Part shown: positions 1 to 7,960 of the stretch, in pieces
How positions within the stretch are numbered: position 1 is the first letter of the stretch
Layout: each line of letters starts with the position of its first letter
Source of the DNA: Deltaproteobacteria bacterium ADurb.Bin207
GTDB taxonomy: Bacteria; Myxococcota_A; Polyangia; Polyangiales; Polyangiaceae
Assembly: GCA_002070115.1 (NCBI GenBank)
Contig: MWCO01000055.1
Span: forward strand, 1-41,706
Direction of reading: 5' to 3'
DNA length: 41,706 bases
Notes under the pieces: generated by a model
Seen by the model: the letters and a program-made list of their open reading frames with translations, nothing else
Database searches by the model: none
What the model was told of the DNA's origin: nothing
Made by a program: the position numbers and the translations under genes

Positions 1-1
1 G

Positions 2-208
2 CAGGGCGTAAAAAAAGGCCTGGACAAAGGGCTCGCTCCGCTCGTTCGTCTTTATGAACGACGTCTTGGGCGCGCGTTGTCGAGCCGCGAACGAACGGCA
101 TTGCAGGAGCGTTTGCTCAAAGCAGGGCCAGAACGCGTGGGCGATGTCGTGCTGGATTTGTCCGCCCAGCAGCTTGCGGACTGGCTTGCGGATTCAAACG
201 CCCTCTGA
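2..208 (+). CDS. 3' end of an uncharacterised protein (DUF4351-like tail), 5' end outside window
   Basis: Reading from base 2 gives 68 in-frame codons and a TGA at 206-208, with no start, so this is the C-terminal tail of a gene that begins before the window. The tail is charged and helical, with an LYERRLGRALSSRERTALQE stretch followed by GDVVLDLS and a closing LADWLADSNAL. From memory, similar tails end many Polyangiaceae proteins of the Rpn/DUF4351 kind (PD-(D/E)XK nuclease-like, often called putative transposases). The nuclease part would lie upstream and cannot be seen, so the family name is only a suggestion. Other frames are interrupted or lack this protein-like character. About 235 bp without a gene separate it from the MoxR gene. 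Confidence 0.55.
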   Translation, partial: QGVKKGLDKGLAPLVRLYERRLGRALSSRERTALQERLLKAGPERVGDVVLDLSAQQLADWLADSNAL

Positions 209-445
209 TAGCTCGTCGCATTTTGGCTATGATACCCGAGCCTTGAGCCACCGACTTCCAATACCTTTTCTCTGGAGGAATCCTTCGATGGATGATCGTC
301 GAAAAACCTCATTCCCCCATTTTTTGAGGGGATGAAGACACGAACGACGAGCGGTCTCCTCGAGACGGAAGCATTCTCTGTGACCAAGGCTTGCGCGGTG
401 AGACGCAAAGGTGCATGAAAGCTCGGCCCATTATCGAGGATGCCC

Positions 446-1474
446 GTGAATGCCCAGTCGCCCCATCTTCCCGCTGTTCCGGCTGTGGCGGAAGCAGCGG
501 AATTGCTGCACGCAACCCAAGAAGCGGTAGGCCGCCTTCGGCAGGCGGTTGCTCGCGCTGTCGTCGGACAGGAACAAGTCGTGGACTTGATGCTCGTGAC
601 GCTTTTTGCTCGAGGACATGCTTTGCTCGTTGGCGTGCCGGGGCTTGCCAAAACCCTTCTGGTATCGTCGATTGCACGTGCTCTGGACCTTCGATTCGGT
701 CGGATCCAATTCACACCGGATTTGCTTCCCGCCGACATCACCGGCACTGACGTCCTGCACGAAGAATTGGATGACAACGGCCGTGCCGTTCGGCGCCTTC
801 GTTTTCTACCGGGGCCGGTCTTTGCCAATCTGGTTCTTGCCGACGAGGTGAATCGGACACCTCCCAAAACCCAGGCGGCTCTGTTGCAAGCCATGCAAGA
901 GCGTCATGTGACCGTCGGAACGGTAACCCACGCGTTGCCCGACCCGTTTCAGGTTTTCGCGACCCGCAACCCTATCGAACAGGAAGGGACGTATGCGTTG
1001 CCAGAAGCCCAACTCGACCGGTTTTTGTTGGAAATCCACGTGGATTATCCCAGCGAATCGGAAGAGCGGCAGATCGCGCATAAAACCACATCCGGTAGGC
1101 CCGTCGACATTCAGCCCGTCTTACAGGGCGACGAGGTCAGGCAAATCGGAAGTCTGGTGCCTCGTATCCCTGTGACAGAAGAAGCAGTGCAACTTGCGGT
1201 TCGATGGTCGAGAGCCACACGTCCTGGACCGGATAGCATCGAGATGGTGCGCGATTATGTTCGCTTCGGCGCAGGTCCGCGCGGAAGCCAAGCTCTGGTT
1301 TTATGCGCAAAGGCCCGGGCTGCAACACGAGGAGAGGCGGTAGCCGACGTCCATGATGTGCGCGAATTGCTGATTCCAGCCCTGCGCCATCGCTTGGTGC
1401 TCAGTTATCGCGCGGAAGCCGATGGCGTACAAAGTGCGGATGTGCTTCATGCGATTCAGCGCGCGGTGAAATAA
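446..1474 (+). CDS. MoxR-family AAA+ ATPase
   Basis: This is a AAA+ ATPase of the MoxR group, cytoplasmic chaperone-like machines that usually act on VWA or DUF58 partners. Numbered from the ATG at 440, the Walker A motif GVPGLAKT is at residues 65-72 and Walker B LVLADEVNR at about 131-139. The family segments FTPDLLPADITGTDVL and RNPIEQEGTYALPEAQLDRF (sensor 1 region) follow, then a helical lid domain. I prefer GTG 446 as start because GAGGA (436-440) lies 5 nt upstream of it, whereas ATG 440 overlaps that site; the choice changes two residues. No DUF58 or VWA gene is adjacent, unlike the second MoxR gene near 30.4 kb. The next feature is a tRNA on the other strand. The family call is secure; the substrate is unknown. 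Confidence 0.93.
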   Translation: MNAQSPHLPAVPAVAEAAELLHATQEAVGRLRQAVARAVVGQEQVVDLMLVTLFARGHALLVGVPGLAKTLLVSSIARALDLRFGRIQFTPDLLPADITGTDVLHEELDDNGRAVRRLRFLPGPVFANLVLADEVNRTPPKTQAALLQAMQERHVTVGTVTHALPDPFQVFATRNPIEQEGTYALPEAQLDRFLLEIHVDYPSESEERQIAHKTTSGRPVDIQPVLQGDEVRQIGSLVPRIPVTEEAVQLAVRWSRATRPGPDSIEMVRDYVRFGAGPRGSQALVLCAKARAATRGEAVADVHDVRELLIPALRHRLVLSYRAEADGVQSADVLHAIQRAVK

Positions 1475-1621
1475 TTGACCGTAGTCGGCCATGCGCCAAC
1501 CCCCACCGCCGCCGTATCGTCGCTTGCCGTCTCTTTCTAATCGGATGCCCTTCGCGAATTCTCTCCGCGTTCGAAACGACTCGTTCCCCTCTGCGCCGGA
1601 ACGCCCGGGACAAACGTAAAT

Positions 1622-1647
1622 GGCCGGAATCAATAAAGATTCCGGCC
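1622..1647 (-). terminator. Hairpin downstream of tRNA-Gly, probable terminator
   Basis: A perfect 10-bp inverted repeat (GGCCGGAATC, 6-nt loop, GATTCCGGCC) lies 9 bp past the 3' end of the minus-strand tRNA. In the minus direction it is preceded by seven T and followed by ATTTACGTTT, a broken T-tract. It also lies between the convergent ends of the MoxR gene and the tRNA, so it may serve both directions. The stem is certain; the terminator role is inferred. Confidence 0.65.
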
Positions 1648-1656
1648 AAAAAAGGG

Positions 1657-1729
1657 AGCGGGACACGGGACTCGAACCCGCGACCCCCAGCTTGGGAAGC
1701 TAGTGCTCTACCAACTGAGCTAGTCCCGC
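1657..1729 (-). tRNA. tRNA-Gly (anticodon CCC)
   Basis: The minus strand folds as a complete tRNA. The acceptor stem is GCGGGAC/GTCCCGC with discriminator U, as is usual for bacterial tRNA-Gly. The D arm is GCTC/GAGC, the anticodon stem CTAGC/GCTGG and the T arm GCGGG-TTCGAGT-CCCGT. The anticodon loop TTCCCAA gives anticodon CCC, which reads GGG codons. The 3' CCA is not encoded (the genome continues CCC), so it must be added by the CCA enzyme. A promoter-like pair lies just upstream and a hairpin just downstream. Confidence 0.96.
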
Positions 1730-1741
1730 GAAGGGATGCAT

Positions 1742-1770
1742 GAAGTACTCTTGCCCTGACCGCTTGTCAA
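1742..1770 (-). promoter_or_regulatory. Candidate sigma-70 promoter of tRNA-Gly
   Basis: On the minus strand a perfect -35 hexamer TTGACA (1765-1770) is followed after 17 nt by TACTTC (1742-1747). The tRNA 5' end lies 12 nt beyond. The -10 box is weak (TA at its first two positions), but hexamer, spacing and position are right for a stable-RNA promoter. The -35 box contains the TGA stop codon of the upstream TPR-like gene. Confidence 0.5.
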
Positions 1771-2165
1771 CGACGGAATGGTAGGGTCGTCGATACGCCA
1801 GCCCCCCGTTGCGCTAGCCCCAAAAGCTTGCGGGTAACCATCGCCCGCTTGGGCTCGTCGGTGCGCTCTCGCAGCCACAAGGCATGCCGAAGCGCCGCTG
1901 CCGCCTCGTCCCAACGTTGTTGACGCATACAAGCGGCTCCTAGCATCGTCCACAACGTAGCATCCCATTCTTCATGCGCACAGGCCTCCCGCAACGCATG
2001 AACCTCATGCCGTGCCTGCCCCTTTTTTCTCGCTCGTCGCGCACGAACGAGCGCCCTATGCACCGGGTCGACAGGTTGACTTGCGATGGCATGGGCCAAG
2101 GATCGCTTCATGCTCCTACAGTCGAGTGATCGCCGAGAATGGCCAAGTTTGCGTCTCGCCTTCAA
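1767..2165 (-). CDS. Small TPR-like helical protein
   Basis: A 132-residue basic, helical protein. Its C-terminal half holds one recognisable tetratricopeptide-like unit (WTMLGAACMRQQRWDEAAAALRHALWL), a fold that normally mediates protein-protein contacts. No signal peptide or membrane segment is seen. I chose the TTG at 2163-2165 because GGAGG (plus-strand bases 2174-2178) lies 8 nt upstream of it. The ATG at 2111 would give 114 residues, but its AGGAG is only 1 nt away. Residues 1-18 are Arg-rich and carry no motif. The gene is divergent from the Cys-rich protein gene, with 29 bp between starts. Its stop lies within the probable -35 box of tRNA-Gly. The function is unknown. Confidence 0.7.
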   Translation of the reverse strand: MKARRKLGHSRRSLDCRSMKRSLAHAIASQPVDPVHRALVRARRARKKGQARHEVHALREACAHEEWDATLWTMLGAACMRQQRWDEAAAALRHALWLRERTDEPKRAMVTRKLLGLAQRGAGVSTTLPFRR

Positions 2166-2194
2166 ACGTGTATCCTCCGCTTTTCAGGTGCTTC

Positions 2195-3415
2195 ATGGAT
2201 GCTTGCGAGCATGGAGCGCGGACGAAAAACAGATTTAGCTTTGGCTTTTTTGCGTTTTTCGCTGTCGTTGCCCATGGCTTTGGCTGCGGAAGCCCAGGAG
2301 AAGGAGTCGCCAGACCGCCTCCTCCTGGCTGGGATGGGGGACAGCAGGATGCCGATGGCCATGATGCGCAGTGCTCGCCCAAAACTTGTTCCATGCTCGG
2401 TGCGCAATGCGGCCACGTGCCAGACGGTTGTGGTGGCGCGTTAGCGTGCGGACAATGCCCTCCCAATATGGTGTGCGGAGGTTCCGGTCCCAATCAATGT
2501 GGCACCGCTTCCTGCGTTCCTCGAACCTGCGTCCAACTCGGAGCATGCTGCGGCACCGTATCGGATGGATGCAGTCAAATCCTCGATTGCGGACAATGCA
2601 CACCGCCAGAAATATGCGGCGGCACCGGTGTGCCCAACTCATGTGCTCCGCCCTGCGAAGAAGCCAGCAAATCCTGTGCGGGAACCTGCGTCGCCCTCGA
2701 TGACCCCGCATTCGGCTGCGAAATGCCCCTCGACCCATCCACCCCCTGCGCCCCTTGCCCTTCCGCCCCCAATGCCACACCGGCCTGTCAACACGGCTCC
2801 TGCGCCCTCGCCTGTTCGCCACTGTGGGGTGACTGCGATGCAAACCCCGCCAACGGCTGCGAAACCGACCTCAACTCCGTCGACCATTGCGGCGATTGTA
2901 AAACCACTTGCTCGACCACCGCGGGACAACCGATTTGCACCAACGGAACTTGCGATGTGCTGATTCCCACTTGGTCTTTCACCCATTGGCGGGTCGACCA
3001 GCCCTCCTCGACTTGCGCCGAATGGGGAAAAGTTGATGAAATTCAATTCCTTGTCGCGGGAACGTGGGCCAAGAATCATGCGACGGGCTATGCCTCAGGC
3101 ACCGTAGCGGATAAAAAAGTACTCAGCATCGACCATTCTGGTGACTCCTCCACCTACGGAGTTGCCTGGCACGCCTTCGATGGTACCAACGCTCCCTGGC
3201 AAAGTTTCAGCAATAACTCGTATTTCTGGCAAGGATCCGAATTCATTCGCTTGCAAGTCGCTCAGCCCATCGAAGCCCAATCCGTCCAAGTAGGGACTTT
3301 CTGGGGGTCGACACGATGCGTCCGCCTCTCGGGCTCCCATGATGGCATCCAGTGGACGATTCTAGGTTCGGCCTGCAATACAGACTGCAACTCCGCCGTG
3401 ACCTTCAAACCCTGA
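2195..3415 (+). CDS. Secreted Cys-rich protein with discoidin-like C-terminal domain
   Basis: A 406-residue exported protein. ATG 2195 has AGGTG 5 nt upstream and gives a hydrophobic N-terminal segment ending GFGCGS, compatible with a lipoprotein signal although the lipobox is imperfect. Two repeats with the pattern CxPxTCxxLGAxCG followed by DGC and CGQC lie at roughly residues 60-150. They are followed by a GCET-DLNSVDHCGDCKTTC module of the type common in myxobacterial surface proteins. The last 150 residues start with a Trp-rich segment (WSFTHWRVDQ), contain FIRLQVAQPIEAQSVQVG and end in paired Cys. This resembles a galactose-binding or F5/8-C beta-sandwich. I infer an envelope-exposed binding protein; the ligand is unknown. 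It converges on the L,D-transpeptidase gene with 98 bp between. Confidence 0.85.
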   Translation: MDACEHGARTKNRFSFGFFAFFAVVAHGFGCGSPGEGVARPPPPGWDGGQQDADGHDAQCSPKTCSMLGAQCGHVPDGCGGALACGQCPPNMVCGGSGPNQCGTASCVPRTCVQLGACCGTVSDGCSQILDCGQCTPPEICGGTGVPNSCAPPCEEASKSCAGTCVALDDPAFGCEMPLDPSTPCAPCPSAPNATPACQHGSCALACSPLWGDCDANPANGCETDLNSVDHCGDCKTTCSTTAGQPICTNGTCDVLIPTWSFTHWRVDQPSSTCAEWGKVDEIQFLVAGTWAKNHATGYASGTVADKKVLSIDHSGDSSTYGVAWHAFDGTNAPWQSFSNNSYFWQGSEFIRLQVAQPIEAQSVQVGTFWGSTRCVRLSGSHDGIQWTILGSACNTDCNSAVTFKP

Positions 3416-3513
3416 GCCAAAGGATTGCCAAACCGCCCACCTTGCATCGATGCGTGGACTTGTGTCTAACTATTGAATATGATTGAATAATTTCTGTTTG
3501 GGGCGGGCGCTAC

Positions 3514-5181
3514 CTACCGACGAAGCACCAACATCGTTCCCAACCCCATCTCCGGACTGCTCGATACCCCTGACCAATCCTGCGGAAGCACGGGCTCCGT
3601 CCACGCAAATACATACCGCGCATCCTGTGGCGATAGATTGATGCATCCACCACTTTTCGGCATCCCAAAGTCCTCATGCCAATAGGCGGTGTGGATCGCA
3701 AACGGACGAAGAAAATATTGCGTATACGGAACGTCTTGGATCCAATGCTTCTTCGGATTCGGTACCGCTTCCGGTGTCATCGTCGTCGAGAACGTCTTGA
3801 ATGTGATGCGATACGTCCCCAAGGGCGTATAACTTCCTTGTACCAGATCCTCGATCGACATCTTGCTCGAGGGCGCTCCTCCTCCCCGTCCCGGTGAAGC
3901 CAACGTAGAGTAAATAGCTGTTTTTCCTTCATAAAGCGTCAGCGTCCCCCGGCTCGACGAAAACTCGATCCACTTCTGCCCCGGTTGAATCGTCGACGGC
4001 AATGTCGTTTTCTCTTCCACTACCGACACGTCGGTATCCCGGATCCAATGCCCCTCTTGCGTCTCATGATACCGCTTGCCTTGGCTGGTATGTACCGTTC
4101 CTGTAAGTGACAACACCGTTCGCGGAGGCCATGACTCGCCCGTCGGCTCCATCGTGCCATCCTGCAATTTGCGCATTTTTGCCCGTGGAACCGAACGCGT
4201 CCACCCGATGGGAAGACGAACCTGAGCCCCAAGTTCGATTCCATGAAATGTGGTTTCCCGAAATGGACGAACCCTATCCGCCGGAACCCATGTCAGATCC
4301 GGACTCAATAAATAGGTACGGCCCTCCGATTCCACCGCCGAGCCAAACGACAACAAGGATCCCGAGGGAATCGTCTTGCGCACCAAAGCCGCCGTATACC
4401 CTCTCAATCGAGGCAATTCGGGCGTTGCGAAGACCGGAACGGGATCCGTGGCCGGCAAGATATCCGACATTGCCAATTCCCCATAACTCGACTTGATTTT
4501 TTCCGTACGGGACAAGGTATCGACCCGTCCATACTCCCGCGCTTCTCGCTCCCGTTCTTTTTCCGAGGGGAATCGTCCGTACATCGGCGCCCCCATCGAA
4601 TACCCATATCGATAAGGTAAAACGTGCTCTCGCGGACGAACGACCTCCGTTAACGCAACAAATAACGGGGAATCCACATCGAGCGTGACCGTTCCGTCCT
4701 CACATACGAACCCCTTGGGCCGTACGGCATACCATCGTCCCGATTGACAATCACTACCGCCTTGCGGCTCCTGCCCATCAAGAACTACCGTCGTTCCCGG
4801 GCGCACGTATCCGATGGGCTGCTGCTTACGACTCGTATTTTTGTAGATCCACGTGAAATGAGACACGGAGCCGAGGCGTGGCAACGGCGGTTCCGGTTCG
4901 ACCACCACCGAAGTCTGCTCGGATGGTGGCAGCTCTTCTTTTTCCACGACGATATCCGGCGCCACAGCCGTCTCGTTGCCTTGCGGTGTGGATGCTCGTG
5001 TGGGTGTCGGGGCGATGGGCTCTACCCGATCTCCCCCACATCCTACTGTCATCAGCACGGCCACCATGGCCGTCGCTGTCTTCACGCCATTCGTTGAACA
5101 CAAGGCCGGCCTGAAACAAGCGGCCAAGCGCATCTTGGGTTGCCCATCATCGTGGACGACACCACGCATCATCGACGTCAT
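3514..5181 (-). CDS. L,D-transpeptidase-like (YkuD) exported protein with atypical SGGC motif
   Basis: A protein of about 555 residues with an N-terminal signal sequence (TATAMVAVLMTVGCGG, probable lipoprotein), a Pro/Thr-rich linker and a C-terminal YkuD domain of about 160 residues. YkuD enzymes cross-link peptidoglycan stem peptides or attach proteins to them, using a Cys and an upstream His. Here the signature reads IHTAYWHEDFGMPKSGGCIN: Cys, upstream His and Asn are kept, but the His of the usual S/T-H-G-C is Gly. The middle region (RYGYSMGAPMYGRFP and PADRVRP segments) matches the second paralogue at 40.4-41.7 kb. The start is uncertain: ATG 5181 has only a weak GTGGAA upstream, and TTG 5217 and ATG 5133 are alternatives. 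It follows pgi by 48 bp and may be cotranscribed with it. Activity is unproven because of the changed motif. Confidence 0.85.
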   Translation of the reverse strand: MTSMMRGVVHDDGQPKMRLAACFRPALCSTNGVKTATAMVAVLMTVGCGGDRVEPIAPTPTRASTPQGNETAVAPDIVVEKEELPPSEQTSVVVEPEPPLPRLGSVSHFTWIYKNTSRKQQPIGYVRPGTTVVLDGQEPQGGSDCQSGRWYAVRPKGFVCEDGTVTLDVDSPLFVALTEVVRPREHVLPYRYGYSMGAPMYGRFPSEKEREREAREYGRVDTLSRTEKIKSSYGELAMSDILPATDPVPVFATPELPRLRGYTAALVRKTIPSGSLLSFGSAVESEGRTYLLSPDLTWVPADRVRPFRETTFHGIELGAQVRLPIGWTRSVPRAKMRKLQDGTMEPTGESWPPRTVLSLTGTVHTSQGKRYHETQEGHWIRDTDVSVVEEKTTLPSTIQPGQKWIEFSSSRGTLTLYEGKTAIYSTLASPGRGGGAPSSKMSIEDLVQGSYTPLGTYRITFKTFSTTMTPEAVPNPKKHWIQDVPYTQYFLRPFAIHTAYWHEDFGMPKSGGCINLSPQDARYVFAWTEPVLPQDWSGVSSSPEMGLGTMLVLRR

Positions 5182-5229
5182 CGGTTTCGTTTTTCCACTG
5201 CACACGAGAGATTTCAATAGATATGCCGC

Positions 5230-6825
5230 TCAATCCACCGCTTCGAAACGCGCATTAAAAGGTGTCTCTGCCGGGTGTTTTTTGATCCCTCGACCGGGAT
5301 TGGCGCTCAAATGCTCGAGGATCTTGAATATCGTCTCCGCTTGATCGGGTCGTCCAATGCTTGTGGCAATCGCTTCCACCGTAGCGGCTTGTTTCGACGA
5401 TCGCATGCTCTGCATGACTTGTTTTTGCAGTGAAATCACCTCGTTCGCCGCGACTTTCCCCGCCTCCACGCCCGGCTGATGATAGGCATTGATCCCCACC
5501 AGCGTGGCGTAATATCCCACCGCTCGCTCGAACAAGGCGATGAGCACTCCCAGCGCCCGCGGATTCATCCGATCGATCGTCAAGGTCATCGATTCCCGAT
5601 CGTTGTCGTACAGTGCTCGACGAGTCCCGAGCATGAATCCCAGCAGATAATCCCCTGACGTGATCTGCCCATCTTCCACGAACGTGGGAGCCGCTTGCGC
5701 GTCGTGAACCACATCGATGAACGTGACGAAAAAGTTGTGAATCCCCTCACGGAGTTGCTGCACATAGGCATGTTGATCGGTCGATCCCTTGTTGCCATAG
5801 ACCGAAATACCTTGCTGAATCACGTTGCCGGAAAGATCGCGGCTTTTGCCGAGCGACTCCATGATGAGCTGCTGAAGATACCGGGAGAAAAGCTCCAATC
5901 GGTCTTTGTAGGGTAAAACAACCATATCTTTGGCCACCCCGGCGGACCGGGAATACAGCCACATCAAGGCGAGGACCATCGCGGGATTTCGACGAGCATC
6001 GCGGAGCCTGGTGATCTCGTCACAGTCGCGGGCTCCTGCTAAAAACGCTTTGATATCAAAGCCTTGCAAAGCAGCGGGCAGCAGTCCCACCGCCGAGGTT
6101 TGCGAGGTGCGACCTCCCACCCAGCTCCACATCGGGAATTGTTCGAGCCAATTTTCTTGGGTCGCGACTTTCGACAGAGCGCTTCCTTCCGCGGTAATCG
6201 CAACCGCCTGGGGACCAAATGCAAGGCCCAGTTTTCGGAAAGCCGCTTGCACCTCGAGCATTCCGTTGCGCGTTTCCTTGGTCCCTCCGGACTTGGAAAC
6301 AACGAGCACCAAGGTGCGGCTCAATCCTTCGGCACCGAGGGTCGAAAGCACGCGCTCGATACCATCCGGATCCGTATTGTCGAGGAAATGGATCCGCATC
6401 GCATCTGTGCTTTTTCCCAAGGCTCCCTGCGCGAGTTGCGGGCCCAACGCCGAACCTCCGATCCCTACATGCAGGATATCGGTGAATCGATCGGCTCCCG
6501 GGGGCCTGATTTTCCCCGAATGCACCGCCTGGGCGAACGTTTCGATCCTGGCTACCGTGTGTTCGATCTGTGTCGCTATCTCCGGTGTAGGAGCCAGCGA
6601 TGGCGTCCGAAGCCAATAATGACCCACTTGCCGATCCTCATCGGGATTCGCTACCGCTCCTTTTTCGAGTTGCGCCATCGCATCGAAAGCCCGTTCCACC
6701 GGCGCCGCCATCTCCTCGAAAAAATGTGGGCCAAACTTCATTCTGCTGATGTCCAGCCGAAGCCCCAAACTCGGATGATCGACGAGATATGTCTTGTAAC
6801 GCTCCCACAATGCGCACGCGTCCAT
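5230..6825 (-). CDS. pgi: Glucose-6-phosphate isomerase
   Basis: This enzyme interconverts glucose 6-phosphate and fructose 6-phosphate in the cytoplasm (glycolysis and gluconeogenesis). The 531-residue product shows the phosphosugar-binding SIS motifs ([28 protein letters not shown]). It has the first family signature as [12 protein letters not shown], the [12 protein letters not shown] segment, and the second signature as [15 protein letters not shown] 6825 has a strong GGAGG 5 nt upstream and gives normal family length. The reading frame stays open 102 codons upstream of this start (see the 6826-7275 entry). The downstream L,D-transpeptidase-like gene follows on the same strand. The enzyme call is secure. 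Confidence 0.96.
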   Translation of the reverse strand: MDACALWERYKTYLVDHPSLGLRLDISRMKFGPHFFEEMAAPVERAFDAMAQLEKGAVANPDEDRQVGHYWLRTPSLAPTPEIATQIEHTVARIETFAQAVHSGKIRPPGADRFTDILHVGIGGSALGPQLAQGALGKSTDAMRIHFLDNTDPDGIERVLSTLGAEGLSRTLVLVVSKSGGTKETRNGMLEVQAAFRKLGLAFGPQAVAITAEGSALSKVATQENWLEQFPMWSWVGGRTSQTSAVGLLPAALQGFDIKAFLAGARDCDEITRLRDARRNPAMVLALMWLYSRSAGVAKDMVVLPYKDRLELFSRYLQQLIMESLGKSRDLSGNVIQQGISVYGNKGSTDQHAYVQQLREGIHNFFVTFIDVVHDAQAAPTFVEDGQITSGDYLLGFMLGTRRALYDNDRESMTLTIDRMNPRALGVLIALFERAVGYYATLVGINAYHQPGVEAGKVAANEVISLQKQVMQSMRSSKQAATVEAIATSIGRPDQAETIFKILEHLSANPGRGIKKHPAETPFNARFEAVD

Positions 6826-7275
6826 GCTGTCCTCCAATCGGCAGAGCGAATTCGTCGATCGAGAAAGGCAAACCGTCAAGGCCCTTCGACCGATTAATAG
6901 TTGCCCTTCCGGGGGCCCGCCGCAATCTTCCCCCAACGCCTCCTCCATCCTGCATGAATCGAAGCGAAAGCCTTCTTCACCATCATCGCGTATCGTGAAC
7001 GTGGTCGAAGAAAACCATGCGCGTTGCCTTCCTATCTGGACTTCCCCACCGTAGAGCCGCCGCGCGGAAGCGAAATCACCCGTGGATGGATGGTTCGGTG
7101 ACCGGGGTACGGTTCGGTATGTCGGCCCCAAAAAAGCACAAAAACCTGCTTTCAGCAGCGGTCTATCGTGTAGAAGGGCCGAGACTGGAAGGCCGTCGCG
7201 CTCTGGTCTATGGACCCGTATCCCATTTCGTCAGGCGGTCGACTTCGAATCGCCCAGGCGTGCCAAAAGCAGAAA
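6826..7275. other. 450-bp region between divergent pgi and YkgJ-like gene
   Basis: No independent gene is supported here. The minus-strand pgi frame remains open up to about 7131 and would encode about 102 extra residues, including protein-like stretches such as [16 protein letters not shown] and [14 protein letters not shown]. It lacks a strong start and lies before the well-supported pgi ATG. The region must hold the promoters of both divergent genes; I see no convincing -35/-10 pair. Confidence 0.5.
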
Positions 7276-7938
7276 ATGGCTTGTGATATGGCAATGAGGC
7301 AGCATCGCTATTTCTTCCCGCGGCTCGCTGTCCTGCTGGATGCCTTCTCGCTGCTTCGGCCCGCGACTCGCGCCCATGAAGTTGCCAGCCTTCGACTTCG
7401 TCTCATGGCGGAAGCTTCTCCTCGACAAGTCGACCCGCAGGAACGCCGTCTGGCCCTTAGGCTTCGAGACATGCGAACGCAGATGATTGGGCTCATCGGC
7501 GACGTTCGAGCTTGTCGGAGTTGCGCGCGAGGGTATCCGCTCCCTCATGGTCGTTGGGAGGGAGGATACTGCTGCGGAGGAACGACGGAAAACGTGTTTC
7601 AGCAGGAAGAATTGGCTTGTTTGCGAGCCTCTGGAACGCGCCCACGAGATTTTCGAACTCCGCGCGCGGTTCATGCGGGATGCGCATTTCGTGGTCCACG
7701 GGGATGTTCCCTTGCCCCGGCTCATCGTCCCAACCTTTGTGTTCGATACACATGCCGCGATTTGCACGAAGAATTTTCAAAACGAGGGATCGAGCGGCAG
7801 GTGCGACAGCTCGCTTCGCAGATTCAGCGCACGTTTTCCGAGTATCGGTCCCTGCGGTCGAATCGGCTCGACCGCGAATCTCTCGAAAGGTTCGAGGCTG
7901 AAACGAAAAAAATCAGTGGAAAACGAATGAATTCGTGA
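7276..7938 (+). CDS. YkgJ-like cysteine-cluster protein
   Basis: A 220-residue protein with nine Cys in the order CxxC (80, 83), CC (99, 100), C115, GCAF (136), GCSL (144), C155 and C160. The ending GCSLAPAHRPNLCVRYTC matches the pattern FxxxGxCxIYxxRPxxCRxFxC of YkgJ-type proteins, thought to bind zinc or an Fe-S cluster. The N-terminal 75 residues are Arg-rich and helical, and a charged helix follows the cluster. No signal peptide is evident. The frame is fixed by the stop at 7936-7938. The start is uncertain: ATGs at 7210, 7276, 7288 and 7294 are possible and none has a clear ribosome-binding site. It converges on hisC (22 bp between stops). The biochemical role is unknown. Confidence 0.8.
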   Translation: MACDMAMRQHRYFFPRLAVLLDAFSLLRPATRAHEVASLRLRLMAEASPRQVDPQERRLALRLRDMRTQMIGLIGDVRACRSCARGYPLPHGRWEGGYCCGGTTENVFQQEELACLRASGTRPRDFRTPRAVHAGCAFRGPRGCSLAPAHRPNLCVRYTCRDLHEEFSKRGIERQVRQLASQIQRTFSEYRSLRSNRLDRESLERFEAETKKISGKRMNS

Positions 7939-7960
7939 GATCCGAAGTGTCCGTAAACGG

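Noticed and set aside
52..894. Long minus-strand open frame of 280 codons across the MoxR start
   Set aside because: It lies opposite the certain MoxR gene, is rich in Arg, Ser and Thr with no domain, and is explained by codon bias on the other strand.
2235..2843. Minus-strand frame opposite the Cys-rich protein
   Set aside because: Its Arg/His/Cys-rich composition is the antisense of the Cys repeats; it has no start signal or family match.
5930..6619. Plus-strand frame inside pgi
   Set aside because: It is antisense to a well-conserved enzyme and has no protein-like motif.
6064..6897. Second plus-strand frame of 277 codons inside pgi
   Set aside because: Same reason; its composition is Arg- and Ser-rich and random-like.
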